A stretch of DNA of 64,000 nt from Phocaeicola plebeius (GCF_003437535.1 NZ_QSQT01000003.1:119654-183653); one strand, 5' to 3'. Shown: positions 46,124 through 54,482, counted from the first letter of the stretch. The notes: generated by a model from the sequence alone, not told the origin. Numbers and translations: made by a program.

Positions 46124-46170
46124 TACCTACAAATGGTGATTGCGGGTGTTGAAAGGATTCTCTTATTTTG
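46124..46170 (+). promoter_or_regulatory. RIC-luxR promoter with 7-2-7 inverted repeat (site A)
   Basis: TACCTAC (46124-46130), two bases, ATGGTGA (46133-46139), immediately the -33 TTG (46140-46142), 20-bp spacer, -7 box TTATTTTG (46163-46170), then CAGTGTG. Geometry is identical to sites B (47534) and C (54129, minus). The second half-site is the weakest of the three. A separate TATCTTTG at 46091-46098 could be a further promoter. Confidence 0.7.
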
Positions 46171-46218
46171 CAGTGTGAATTTATGAATACGATATTTATG
46201 TGTAACAATACTACGCGA

Positions 46219-46899
46219 ATGTATAAACCCACCGACAAGATGGGCGACTTGATTTGTGAGAATTATGCTCTTCTGCAGGTGATGAGCCGTTTTGGCATCT
46301 CATTAGGGTTTGGTGACAAGTCCGTGCAGGAAGTGTGCGACATGAATCAGGTGGATTGCAATACATTCCTGATAGTGGTCAATTTCCTGGGCGAGGAGAG
46401 CAATCATATTCACGACCATTTGCAGGGACTTTCCATTCCTGCACTGGTAGAATACCTTAAAAAGGCTCATTCCTATTTTCTGGATTTCCAGTTGCCTACC
46501 ATCCGGCGGAAACTGATAGAGGCAATCGACTGTTCATCGGAGAATGAAGTCGCTTTTCTGATTGTGAAGTTTTTCGATGCATACGTGCACGAGGTACGCA
46601 AGCACATGGAATATGAGAATGAAAAGGTATTTACTTATGTGGAACATTTGCTGAAGGGAGAACGGCTGAAAGATTACAGCATCGGAGTTTTTGCCCGTCA
46701 CCATGACCAGATCAATGCCAAGTTGACCGAGCTGAAAAATATCATTATCAAATATTATCCGTCGGGCGGGGACAACCAGCTGCTGAATGCTACCTTGTTC
46801 GATATATTTAGTTGTGAGGAGGATTTGGCTTCGCACAACCGGGTGGAAGATTTTATTTTCGTGCCCGCAATCATGGAGTTGGAAAAGGAGATAAAATGA
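46219..46899 (+). CDS. RIC/ScdA/YtfE-type hemerythrin-like di-iron protein
   Basis: Members of this family repair iron-sulfur clusters damaged by nitric oxide or oxidants. The 226-residue protein has the ScdA-type N-terminal part (MSRFGISLGFGDKSVQEVC), followed by a hemerythrin-like four-helix domain with the metal-ligand pattern HEVRKHMEYENEKVF, FARHHDQINAKL and SHNRVEDFIFVPAI. Starts at 46183 and 46198 are also in frame; I prefer 46219 because it leaves a ~40-nt leader and begins at the conserved part. It shares a four-base overlap with the LuxR-type gene. Induction by redox or nitrosative stress is likely from the family and the promoter element. Confidence 0.85.
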   Translation: MYKPTDKMGDLICENYALLQVMSRFGISLGFGDKSVQEVCDMNQVDCNTFLIVVNFLGEESNHIHDHLQGLSIPALVEYLKKAHSYFLDFQLPTIRRKLIEAIDCSSENEVAFLIVKFFDAYVHEVRKHMEYENEKVFTYVEHLLKGERLKDYSIGVFARHHDQINAKLTELKNIIIKYYPSGGDNQLLNATLFDIFSCEEDLASHNRVEDFIFVPAIMELEKEIK

Positions 46900-47504
46900 A
46901 ACCGCAGGAAACAATATACATTGCTGTGGCAGATACGTCGATGATTATTCGCAGCGGACTCGTGTCTGTGTTGAGGCGTCTGCCTGATTTGCCGGTACAG
47001 GTAATCGAGGTTTCTTCAGAAGAGGGCCTGAAGCATTGTATGGAGGCACATACTCCACAAATTTTGATTATAAACCCTCAATTTGGAGGATGGTTCGATG
47101 TGGCTGCTTTCAAGCAGGAATATCCGGAAGCTGCCATGAAATTCGTGTCGCTGATTTACACGATGGTGGATGCCAACCAGTTGAAAGGCTACGATGATTC
47201 GGTCAATTTATTTGACGACGTGGATTCTTTGTCGCATAAGGTGTCGATGCTGATGAACGTGCCGGATGAGGAAGAAAGCGACCAGGACTCATTGAGCCAG
47301 CGGGAAAAAGAAATCGTAGGTTGTGTGGTGCGAGGAATGACCAATAAGGAAATTGCCGAAAAACTCTATATTTCCGTGCATACGGTCATTACGCATCGCC
47401 GGAACATTACGCGAAAATTACAGATTCACTCGGCCGCCGGACTGACCATTTATGCCATCGTAAATAAGTTGGTAGAGTTGAGTGAAGTGAAAATGAATCT
47501 TTAG
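46896..47504 (+). CDS. LuxR/NarL-type response regulator with degenerate receiver
   Basis: A 202-residue protein: an N-terminal receiver-like domain (1-120) and a C-terminal LuxR helix-turn-helix (about 134-190; LSQREKEIVGCVVRGMTNKE, then SVHTVITHRRNITRKL). The phospho-acceptor Asp expected at the end of strand 3 is Asn60 (ILIINPQ), and the conserved Lys near position 105 is absent, so classical phosphorylation is unlikely. Asp13 of the acidic pocket is kept. Overlaps the RIC gene as ATGA. NarL-type proteins bind 7-2-7 TACYYMT repeats, which resembles the element in front of this operon, so autoregulation is plausible. Confidence 0.88.
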   Translation: MKPQETIYIAVADTSMIIRSGLVSVLRRLPDLPVQVIEVSSEEGLKHCMEAHTPQILIINPQFGGWFDVAAFKQEYPEAAMKFVSLIYTMVDANQLKGYDDSVNLFDDVDSLSHKVSMLMNVPDEEESDQDSLSQREKEIVGCVVRGMTNKEIAEKLYISVHTVITHRRNITRKLQIHSAAGLTIYAIVNKLVELSEVKMNL

Positions 47505-47533
47505 AAAGGTCGTTATTTGGATTAATTCTAAAA

Positions 47534-47580
47534 TACCTACATTTAGGTATTGCGGGTACAGCCTTTAACACCTATCTTTG
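47534..47580 (+). promoter_or_regulatory. 7-2-7 inverted-repeat promoter of a candidate sRNA (site B)
   Basis: TACCTAC (47534-47540), AT, TTAGGTA (47543-47549), -33 TTG (47550-47552), 20-bp spacer, -7 TATCTTTG (47573-47580), then CAGTGT. The flanks ATACCTAC and ATTGCGGGT are shared with site A. The best palindrome of the three. Confidence 0.75.
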
Positions 47581-47584
47581 CAGT

Positions 47585-47683
47585 GTTAGTCATATAGAAA
47601 TTACGTAAACCACAAAAGTAAAAGAAGTTAGTTATTAGTTGGGTGCGCCCTGCGAAGTGATTCGCGGGGCGCACGCATTTTTT
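47585..47683 (+). ncRNA. Candidate ~100-nt small RNA with its own promoter and terminator
   Basis: Site B promoter predicts a start near 47585. No ATG lies between it and the strong terminator ending at 47683, and the next gene (lutA) has its own -7 box behind the terminator. The body (about 47585-47642) is A-rich and unstructured with repeated GTTAGT/TTAGTTG segments, as expected of a short regulatory RNA. No RNA family was recognised; existence is inferred from promoter plus terminator only. Confidence 0.55.
47643..47683 (+). terminator. Strong terminator of the candidate sRNA
   Basis: GTGCGCCCTGCGAA (47643-47656) pairs with TTCGCGGGGCGCAC (47661-47674), 14 bp with one G-U pair, loop GTGA, followed by T at 47678-47683. 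Confidence 0.9.
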
Positions 47684-47754
47684 ACATTTTGTTATGGTGG
47701 TTTAAATCGTTTTCAAAATCTGAAATAAAGTTTTCATTTCCCGAGAAAACCTTT

Positions 47755-47762
47755 TACTTTTG
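47755..47762 (+). promoter_or_regulatory. lutABC promoter (-7 box)
   Basis: TACTTTTG fits TAnnTTTG, 33 bp before the lutA ATG at 47796. No clear -33 TTG. Confidence 0.45.
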
Positions 47763-47795
47763 CTCGAAAGAAGACGAATAACAGATTTTAAGTAT

Positions 47796-48536
47796 ATGAA
47801 AGTAGGATTATTTATTCCCTGTTATATCAATGCCGTTTATCCGCAGGTGGGAGTGGCTTCTTTTAAGTTGCTGAAAAGCCTGGGGGTGGATGTAGATTAT
47901 CCGCTGGACCAGACTTGCTGCGGACAACCGATGGCAAATGCAGGATTTGAAGAAGAGTCAGTAGAGTTGGCCAAACGTTTTGACCGTCTTTTTGAACAGT
48001 ATGATTACATTGTAGGCCCGTCGGCCAGCTGTGTGGTATTTGTGCGTGATCATTATGGACAGTTATTAGCCAAGGAACCTCATCGTTGTGCCAGCGAGGG
48101 CAAAATTTATGATATCTGCGAATTTATTCATGACGTGGTGAAACCCACTTCCTTGCAGGCTTCTTTCCCTCACAAGGTCAGTATCCAGAACAGTTGTCAT
48201 GGAGTGCGCCTGATGCACCTTTCTTCACCGAGCGAATTGAATATCCCGTATTATAATAAGCTTCGTGATTTGCTTTCCTTGGTGAAAGACATTGAAGTGG
48301 TAGAACCGGAAAGACCGGATGAGTGTTGTGGATTTGGAGGTATGTTTGCGGTAGAAGAACACGCCGTATCCGGACAGATGGGACGTGACAAGGTAAAACG
48401 TCATATAGATACGGGGGCAGAATATATCGTAGGTGCCGATGGCTCCTGTCTGATGCATCAGAACGGGATAATTGCCAGAGAGAAGTTGCCTATCAAAACC
48501 ATTCATATTGTAGAAGTTTTAGCTGCAGGACTATGA
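47796..48536 (+). CDS. lutA: L-lactate utilisation protein LutA (CCG-domain, GlpC/YkgE family)
   Basis: A 246-residue cytoplasmic protein with two CCG domains: TCCGQPMANAGF (near 45) and ECCGFGGMFAVEE (near 185), plus SCHG between them. LutABC oxidises L-lactate to pyruvate in Bacillus and other bacteria; LutA carries cysteine-rich electron-transfer domains. The in-frame TTG 36 bp upstream overlaps the -7 box and is not used. Overlaps lutB by 4 bp (ATGA). Confidence 0.93.
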   Translation: MKVGLFIPCYINAVYPQVGVASFKLLKSLGVDVDYPLDQTCCGQPMANAGFEEESVELAKRFDRLFEQYDYIVGPSASCVVFVRDHYGQLLAKEPHRCASEGKIYDICEFIHDVVKPTSLQASFPHKVSIQNSCHGVRLMHLSSPSELNIPYYNKLRDLLSLVKDIEVVEPERPDECCGFGGMFAVEEHAVSGQMGRDKVKRHIDTGAEYIVGADGSCLMHQNGIIAREKLPIKTIHIVEVLAAGL

Positions 48537-49900
48537 GTACGAAACATTCAAAAACCGCCGAGAAGTTTCAGGAAAATAAGGAACTGGCGGGATGGCATGA
48601 CCAGACCTTGTGGATGATGCGTGCCAAACGAGATAAGATTAGCCGGGAGGTACCGGAATGGGAACAGTTGCGCGACATGGCTTCTGCCATCAAGATGTAC
48701 AGCAACAGTCACCTGGATTTGCTTTTGCAGGAGTTTGAAAAGAACGCACAGGCAAACGGAGCCCATGTGTATTGGGCGAAAGATGCCGATGAGTATTGTT
48801 CTATAATCTATAATATTCTGCACGGACACAATGTGCATCGCTTTATCAAGAGTAAATCGATGCTGGCCGAAGAATGTGGACTGAATGAATTCCTGATTCA
48901 GAAAGGAATTGATGTGGTGGAAAGTGATTTGGGAGAAAGAATCCTTCAGCTGATGCATAAGAAACCCAGTCACATCGTGGTGCCGGCCATCCATATCAAG
49001 AAGGAGGAAATCGGTGAACTGTTTGTGAAAGAGATGGGCACGGAGCCGGGCAACAATGACCAGACTTATTTGACGCATGCGGCACGTAAGAATCTGCGTC
49101 ATAAGTTTATTGAAGCAGAAGCAGCCATGACTGGTGCTAATTTTGCCGTGGCTTCTACGGGTGAGTTTGTGGTGTGTACCAATGAAGGTAATGCGGATAT
49201 GGGTACTTCGCAACCTAAATTACAGATTGCAGCTTTCGGGCTGGAGAAGATTGTGCCAGACCGTGAGGCACTGGGCGTATTTACCCGCTTGCTGGCACGT
49301 TCTGGTACCGGACAACCTATCACGACCTATACCTCGCATTATCGTAAACCCCGCAAAGGAGGTGAACTGCACATCATTATCGTAGATAACGGGCGTAGTA
49401 ATATTCTGGCTGATCAGGAGCATGTAAAGACATTGAACTGCTTGCGATGCGGAGCTTGCATGAATACATGTCCGGTGTACCGTCGTTCCGGCGGATATTC
49501 TTATACCTATTTTATTCCGGGCCCGATTGGCATTAATCTGGGAATGCTGAAAGCACCTTTACACTATTATGATAATGTATCGGCCTGTTCTTTGTGTTAT
49601 TCTTGCCAGAATGTGTGTCCGGCGAAAGTAGATTTGGCAGACCAGATTTATCGTTGGAGACAAAAACTGGATGGCTTGGGAGTAGCCAGCTCGTCCAAGC
49701 GTCTCATGTCGGGCGGTATGAAGGTGCTGATGGAACATCCGTCTTTATTTAATTTGGCTCTGGCACGGGCTTCGTGGGTGAATTCTTTCCCTCGTTCACT
49801 GGTGTACAATGGATTGAATGACTGGGGAAAAGAACATGAAATGCCACAGTTTGCTAAGGAAAGTTTTAATGAAATGTGGAAAAAGGGTAAAGTAAAATAG
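48533..49900 (+). CDS. lutB: L-lactate utilisation iron-sulfur protein LutB
   Basis: A 455-residue protein with an N-terminal DUF162/LUD domain (about 60-290) and a C-terminal ferredoxin-like part with two [4Fe-4S] motifs: CLRCGACMNTCPVYR and CSLCYSCQNVCPAKVDL. It ends with a basic helical stretch. Shares the four-base overlap with lutA and precedes lutC by 7 bp. Confidence 0.94.
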   Translation: MSTKHSKTAEKFQENKELAGWHDQTLWMMRAKRDKISREVPEWEQLRDMASAIKMYSNSHLDLLLQEFEKNAQANGAHVYWAKDADEYCSIIYNILHGHNVHRFIKSKSMLAEECGLNEFLIQKGIDVVESDLGERILQLMHKKPSHIVVPAIHIKKEEIGELFVKEMGTEPGNNDQTYLTHAARKNLRHKFIEAEAAMTGANFAVASTGEFVVCTNEGNADMGTSQPKLQIAAFGLEKIVPDREALGVFTRLLARSGTGQPITTYTSHYRKPRKGGELHIIIVDNGRSNILADQEHVKTLNCLRCGACMNTCPVYRRSGGYSYTYFIPGPIGINLGMLKAPLHYYDNVSACSLCYSCQNVCPAKVDLADQIYRWRQKLDGLGVASSSKRLMSGGMKVLMEHPSLFNLALARASWVNSFPRSLVYNGLNDWGKEHEMPQFAKESFNEMWKKGKVK

Positions 49901-49907
49901 GGAAGCT

Positions 49908-50495
49908 ATGAGTAGTAGAGAAGATATATTGCAGAACATACGTCGTAATACGCGAGTACGTTATGAAAAGCCGGACTTGTCTGCATTGGAACAAGGAGCA
50001 ATTACGTACGCTGATCAGGTAGCACAATTCTGTAAGGTTGTGGCAGAAGTCGGCGGACGTGTGGTGACGGTCAATGAGGGAGAAGATGTCAATGCGCTGG
50101 TCCGTAAATTGTATCCGGATGCCAAACGTATTGCTTCCAATCTGAAGAATATAACCTGTGCCACTTTTCATCCTGACGATGTGGAGGCTTCTGCTGATTT
50201 GGATGGCACAGACCTGGCTGTGGTAGACGGACGCATCGGTGTGTGTGAAAACGGAGCTGTCTGGGTACAGCAGGATGTGGAACAGCGTGCGGTGTACTTT
50301 ATTTCTGAGGCCTTGATACTTCTGCTCGACCGGAAAAATCTGGTAAACAACATGCACGAGGCGTATCAGAAAATAGATACAGGAGAGTATGGTTACGGTG
50401 TATTCATCTCTGGTCCATCAAAAACGGCGGATATTGAGCAGGCGCTGGTGATGGGAGCACACGGAGCGCGTGAACTGACCGTTTTATTACTGTAA
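49908..50495 (+). CDS. lutC: L-lactate utilisation protein LutC
   Basis: A 195-residue LUD-domain (DUF162) protein: TDLAVVDGRIGVCENGAVWV and the C-terminal FISGPSKTADIEQALVMGAHG stretch are family hallmarks. It completes the lactate-oxidation complex. Followed by a strong terminator. Confidence 0.93.
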   Translation: MSSREDILQNIRRNTRVRYEKPDLSALEQGAITYADQVAQFCKVVAEVGGRVVTVNEGEDVNALVRKLYPDAKRIASNLKNITCATFHPDDVEASADLDGTDLAVVDGRIGVCENGAVWVQQDVEQRAVYFISEALILLLDRKNLVNNMHEAYQKIDTGEYGYGVFISGPSKTADIEQALVMGAHGARELTVLLL

Positions 50496-50511
50496 TAAGG
50501 TAACAGATAGA

Positions 50512-50559
50512 AAAAAGGAGTCCCGGTATCTTTGAACTTGGATACCGGGACTCCTTTTT
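50512..50559. terminator. Bidirectional terminator after lutC
   Basis: AAAAAGGAGTCCCGGTATC (50512-50530) and its perfect complement ending CTCCTTTTT (50541-50559), loop of 10. It serves lutC (+) and the small membrane protein gene (-). Confidence 0.92.
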
Positions 50560-50583
50560 GTGTTGATTCCCCAATGACAGGGT

Positions 50584-50811
50584 TTATCGGTGCTGCATGG
50601 CCTGTTGATTGAAAGGTTTTGCAGTTTCCGTAATATTGTGGTTGTTGTTCAACTCTAAGAACTGTGTACCTGTCCACCACAATATGTTCATGACAATTAC
50701 TGCCAGTATGACAGTGAAGGCCGTAATCCTGGCTTCCAGTTGTTTGCTGGAAATTCTTTTAAAATTTTCTTTTCCCATCTCGGTTTTATTCACTAACCTT
50801 CTTTTCTCCAT
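50584..50811 (-). CDS. Small single-TM membrane protein (75 aa)
   Basis: Basic N-terminus (MEKRRLVNKTEMGKENFKRI), one strong hydrophobic helix (about 28-45, ITAFTVILAVIVMNILWW) and a polar C-terminus (NNNHNITETAKPFNQQ), predicted to face the periplasm. A second Met (residue 12, 50778) could be the start. No family recognised. The bidirectional terminator shared with lutC supports transcription on this strand. An overlapping plus-strand frame is also hydrophobic, so the choice of strand is not certain. Confidence 0.6.
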   Translation of the reverse strand: MEKRRLVNKTEMGKENFKRISSKQLEARITAFTVILAVIVMNILWWTGTQFLELNNNHNITETAKPFNQQAMQHR

Positions 50812-50990
50812 ATAGTAATTATAGTCTTATTATTTCCTGTTGTCTGACTAATAAATGACACATATATGTAAATACTGCATGAGGGTGATAAATTTTTTCA
50901 GAAAAAGTTGCAGTTTTTTATTTTAAGTTGGAGTCGGTCAGTACTTCTTAAGGAGTACTGAGATTGAGTAATTTGTTGTAAACTAATTAC

Positions 50991-51719
50991 TTAGTTTATG
51001 TAAACCGTCCTGAAGTACTTTTCAAACAATTCTTTCGCTTCATCTAATTGCGCTTGCGTGTTGAGTTGTACATCTTTCAGCTGGTAGTCCATTTTCATGG
51101 CTTCATATTTATGTACACCTAGAGTGTGATAGGGAAGTATCTCAACCCGTTCAATCATGCGATAGTCTTTGAAATGCTCGCCGAGTGCTTCTATGTCTTC
51201 TTTAAAGTAGCTGTACTTTTGTACCAGTACATAACGCAGCCAGAACGGTTTCTGGTTTTCTTCAAGCCAGGCTGCAGTTTTCAGGGTTTGTGCATTACTT
51301 CTGGAGGTGAGTGCTTTATGACGTTCGTCATTGAACTCTTTTACGTCAAGTAGTACGAGGTCTGCCAGCGAAAGCAACTCCTTTACATCTTCGTTCCAGA
51401 TTCCGCCATTTGTATCTATGCAGATATGAATGCCCGCTTCTTTCAGCATGCGGAATAAAGGAACCAAGGCTTTTGCCTGAAAGGTCGGTTCTCCTCCACT
51501 GAAAGTAATGCCTCCTTTCTTCCCGAAAAAAGGTTTTTGGCTTACAGCCATCTTGAGAATCTCTTCAGGAGCAGTTTCTTTACTTTCACCTTTGGCATCA
51601 ATAGTATCGGGATTGGCACAATAAAGGCATCGGAAATTACAGCCTTGCAAGAAAACAACGAGACGTATTCCCGGACCGTCGTATGTGCCTAATGATTCGT
51701 ATGAATGTACTCTAATCAT
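50991..51719 (-). CDS. pflA: Pyruvate formate-lyase activating enzyme
   Basis: A radical SAM glycyl-radical activase, 242 residues. The cluster motif is CNFRCLYC (CxxxCxxC) near residue 28, the start SYESLGTYDGPGIRLVVFLQ is typical, and TFSGGEPTFQ follows. It installs the glycyl radical on PflB. I take the ATG at 51719 because the upstream extension runs into the terminator hairpin. It lies behind pflB with a hairpin in between that probably lowers its expression. Confidence 0.95.
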   Translation of the reverse strand: MIRVHSYESLGTYDGPGIRLVVFLQGCNFRCLYCANPDTIDAKGESKETAPEEILKMAVSQKPFFGKKGGITFSGGEPTFQAKALVPLFRMLKEAGIHICIDTNGGIWNEDVKELLSLADLVLLDVKEFNDERHKALTSRSNAQTLKTAAWLEENQKPFWLRYVLVQKYSYFKEDIEALGEHFKDYRMIERVEILPYHTLGVHKYEAMKMDYQLKDVQLNTQAQLDEAKELFEKYFRTVYIN

Positions 51720-51723
51720 GATA

Positions 51724-51779
51724 GGATAAAAAATAATAGACACAAACTACCGGACTGAAAATCCGGGTAGCTTGTGTCC
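51724..51779 (-). terminator. Terminator (partial) between pflB and pflA
   Basis: On the minus strand, GGACACAAGCTACCCGGA (51779-51762) pairs with TCCGGTAGTTTGTGTC, followed by TATTATTTTTT. The T tract lies only a few bases before the pflA ATG, so pflA would be made by readthrough or from processed RNA. Confidence 0.7.
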
Positions 51780-51809
51780 AGTTAAAATTATATACTCTTT
51801 ATGCAAGAA

Positions 51810-54032
51810 TTACATGCGTTCGTGGAAGCTGCGTGAAATTACTTCCAGCTGATGCTCACGGCTCAGTTTGATGAAGTTCACCGCATAACCAGATACACGA
51901 ATTGTCAGCTGAGGATATTTTTCCGGATGCTCCATGGCATCTTCTAGCATTTCCCGGTTCAATACGTTTACGTTCAGGTGATGCGCACCTTTCACGAAGT
52001 AACCGTCCATCATCGTTACTAGGTTCTCGATACGGTTTTCCATATCTACTCCCAAAGATTTCGGTACGATAGAGAAGGTATTACTGATACCGTCCTGTGA
52101 GTCACGGTAGCGCAATTTAGCTACAGAACTCAGAGAAGCAATGGCACCGTTCTTGTCGCGCCCGTGCATCGGGTTAGCTCCAGGAGCAAATGCTACACCT
52201 TTGGCACGGCCGTCTGGAGTGGCACCTGTTTTCTTACCATACATCACATTTGAAGTAATGGTCAGGATAGACAAGGTCGGTTTGGCATTCTTGTAAACCG
52301 GCAATTTCTTCAATTCTTCGTCGAAGTAGTAAATCAAGTCTACTGCCAGGTGGTCTACGCGGTCATCGTCATTTCCGAAGCAGGGGAATTCACCTTCGAT
52401 GTCGAATCCTTCTGTCAGTCCGATGTCGTTACGGCGAGCTGTTACCTTTGCATACTTGATGGCAGACAATGAGTCAACAGCGATAGACATACCTGCCACA
52501 CCGTAAGCCAGGTTGATAACCGGGTCAGTATCTACGAAAGCCATCTGAGCCTTTTCGTAATAATACTTGTCGTGCATGTAGTGGATGATGTTCATGGCTT
52601 CGTTGTACACGCGTGCCATTTCTTTCAGCACTTTCTTATAGTTGGCAAGCACTTCTTCAAAGTTCAATACATCACCGCTCAATGCCGGAATGTCCTTTAC
52701 CATCAGTGTGCCGGTGTTTTCACAGCGTCCGCCGTTGATAGCCAGCAGCAATGCCTTAGCCAGGTTACAGCGTGCACCGAAGAACTGGATGTGACGGCCG
52801 ATGTCCTGATAAGATACACAGCAAGCGATACCGTAGTCGTCAGAGTTACGTACTTCACGCATCAGGTCGTCGTTCTCGTACTGGATAGAAGATGTATCGA
52901 TAGAAACCTGTGCACAGAAGTTCTTGAAACCTTCCGGCAGTTCCGGACTCCACAGCACGGTCAAGTTCGGTTCTGGTGAAGGACCGAGGTTGTACAATGT
53001 CTGCAAGAAACGGAATGAAGTCTTGGTTACTTTTGTACGTCCGTCGTTGAAGCGTCCGCCGATAGACTCAGTCACCCATGTCGGGTCGCCGGCAAAGATG
53101 TCGGTATAAGCCTGCATACGCAAGTGGCGTACCATACGCAGTTTGATAACAAACTGGTCAATCAACTCCTGTGCATGTGCTTCGTCAAGCAGGCCATGAG
53201 CCATATCATATTCAATATAGATATCCAGGAAAGACGATACGTTACCCAATGACATGGCAGCACCATCCTGTTCTTTTACGGCAGCCAGGTAAGCCATGTA
53301 TACCCACTGAACAGCTTCCTGTGCATTGTGAGCCGGACGTCCCAGTTCAAGACCGTATTGTTCTCCCATGATCTTGATTTCCTTCAGGGCCTTGATCTGC
53401 TCTGCCACTTCTTCACGAAGACGGATGCGGGCATCAGTCATCGGACCAGTCAGGTGACGCAAATCATTTTGTTTAGCTTCAATCAGTCTGTCCAGACCAT
53501 ACAATGCCAGACGACGGTAATCACCGATGATTCGTCCGCGTGCATAGTTGTCAGGAAGTCCTGTCAAGAAACCAAGTGAGCGGAAAGAACGGATTTCTTC
53601 TGTGTATGCATCGAAGACCCCGTCGTTATGAGTTTTGCGATAATGAGTGAAAATATCTTTAACCTTCGGGTCAACTTCTACTCCGTTTTCACGGCAAGCT
53701 TTTTCTACTACCTTGATACCTCCAAAAGGTTTGATTGCGCGGCGCAACACTTCGTCAGTCTGCAAGCCGACAATGACTTCATTTTCCTTATCAATATATC
53801 CCGGTGCGAAAGAAGTGATGGTTGATACTGTGGACGGATCGAGCGAGCGTACACCATTGTTTGCACGTTCTTCAGCCAAAGCTTCCAAACATTTGTTCCA
53901 AACAGCTTTTGTACGTTCAGTTGGACCGACCAGGAATGAAGCGTCGCCCTCGTAAGGCGTAATGTTTGTCTTTACGAAATCGGTGACGTTGATTTCATGG
54001 TTCCAACGGCCTTCTTTAAAATTCATTGCCAT
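51810..54032 (-). CDS. pflB: Formate C-acetyltransferase (pyruvate formate-lyase)
   Basis: Splits pyruvate with CoA into acetyl-CoA and formate under anaerobiosis. The 740-residue protein has the adjacent catalytic cysteines in [14 protein letters not shown] and the radical glycine in RVSGYAVNF at Gly715, 26 residues from the end, as in E. coli. The ATG at 54038 side is not used; [11 protein letters not shown] at 54032 or the next Met (54026) is the start. Its promoter carries the site C element, pointing to redox control. Confidence 0.96.
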   Translation of the reverse strand: MAMNFKEGRWNHEINVTDFVKTNITPYEGDASFLVGPTERTKAVWNKCLEALAEERANNGVRSLDPSTVSTITSFAPGYIDKENEVIVGLQTDEVLRRAIKPFGGIKVVEKACRENGVEVDPKVKDIFTHYRKTHNDGVFDAYTEEIRSFRSLGFLTGLPDNYARGRIIGDYRRLALYGLDRLIEAKQNDLRHLTGPMTDARIRLREEVAEQIKALKEIKIMGEQYGLELGRPAHNAQEAVQWVYMAYLAAVKEQDGAAMSLGNVSSFLDIYIEYDMAHGLLDEAHAQELIDQFVIKLRMVRHLRMQAYTDIFAGDPTWVTESIGGRFNDGRTKVTKTSFRFLQTLYNLGPSPEPNLTVLWSPELPEGFKNFCAQVSIDTSSIQYENDDLMREVRNSDDYGIACCVSYQDIGRHIQFFGARCNLAKALLLAINGGRCENTGTLMVKDIPALSGDVLNFEEVLANYKKVLKEMARVYNEAMNIIHYMHDKYYYEKAQMAFVDTDPVINLAYGVAGMSIAVDSLSAIKYAKVTARRNDIGLTEGFDIEGEFPCFGNDDDRVDHLAVDLIYYFDEELKKLPVYKNAKPTLSILTITSNVMYGKKTGATPDGRAKGVAFAPGANPMHGRDKNGAIASLSSVAKLRYRDSQDGISNTFSIVPKSLGVDMENRIENLVTMMDGYFVKGAHHLNVNVLNREMLEDAMEHPEKYPQLTIRVSGYAVNFIKLSREHQLEVISRSFHERM

Positions 54033-54082
54033 AAATTTGAAATATTAAAAAGTTATGTAAATGTGGTTCTCTAAACCGAGTG

Positions 54083-54129
54083 CAAAGGTAGTGAAAAACC
54101 TTGTGTTGTACAATACCTATTTTGTGGTA
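54083..54129 (-). promoter_or_regulatory. pflB promoter with 7-2-7 inverted repeat (site C)
   Basis: Minus strand: TACCACA (54129-54123), AA, ATAGGTA (54120-54114), -33 TTG (54113-54111), 20-bp spacer, -7 TACCTTTG (54090-54083), then CACTCGG. The leader to the ATG is about 45 nt. Half-site geometry and spacing match sites A and B exactly. Confidence 0.75.
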
Positions 54130-54218
54130 TATTATTATTTTGCATTAATTACAAAGTAGTATAGGTTATAGAAACGGGTTAAGGGAGAGGTGTGTTTGCG
54201 AAAAAATCTTTGCAAAAG

Positions 54219-54250
54219 TTTGCACAACTCAAAAAGTCGCTCTATATTTG
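54219..54250 (+). promoter_or_regulatory. tRNA cluster promoter
   Basis: -33 TTTG at 54219-54222, 20-bp spacer, -7 TATATTTG at 54243-54250, about 38 bp before the first tRNA. Confidence 0.75.
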
Positions 54251-54288
54251 CACCGCATTTGAGAGAAGATGCGTTCCCAAAGAAGATT

Positions 54289-54375
54289 GGAAGTTTGGGT
54301 GAGTGGCTGAAACCAGCAGTTTGCTAAACTGCCGTACGGGTAACCGTACCGGGGGTTCGAATCCCCCAGCTTCCG
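54289..54375 (+). tRNA. tRNA-Ser (anticodon GCT), copy 1
   Basis: 87-nt class II tRNA: acceptor GGAAGTT/AGCTTCC, D-loop TGAGTGGCTGAAA, anticodon arm CAGTTTGCTAAACTG with anticodon GCT, long variable arm TACGGGTAACCGTA, T arm GGGGGTTCGAATCCCCC, discriminator G. Reads AGC/AGU codons. Confidence 0.95.
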
Positions 54376-54398
54376 CTTCTGTAATTAGGAAAGAGAAT

Positions 54399-54471
54399 GG
54401 CGCTTTCGTCTAGTGGCCTAGGACGCGGCCCTCTCACGGCTGAAACACGGGTTCGATTCCCGTATGCGCTA
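54399..54471 (+). tRNA. tRNA-Glu (anticodon CTC)
   Basis: 73-nt tRNA with TCGTCTAGTGGCCTAGGACG in the D arm and anticodon arm GGCCCTCTCACGGCT, so anticodon CTC; T arm ACGGGTTCGATTCCCGT. The acceptor stem has a mismatch and a wobble (GGCGCTT against ATGCGCT), so the exact ends may shift by a base. Confidence 0.9.
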
Positions 54472-54482
54472 CATCAGCTACT

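Noticed and set aside
50609-50815. 68-codon hydrophobic plus-strand frame
   Set aside because: Overlaps the 75-aa minus-strand gene; the latter has a better charge pattern around one helix and shares a bidirectional terminator. Kept as a weaker alternative only.
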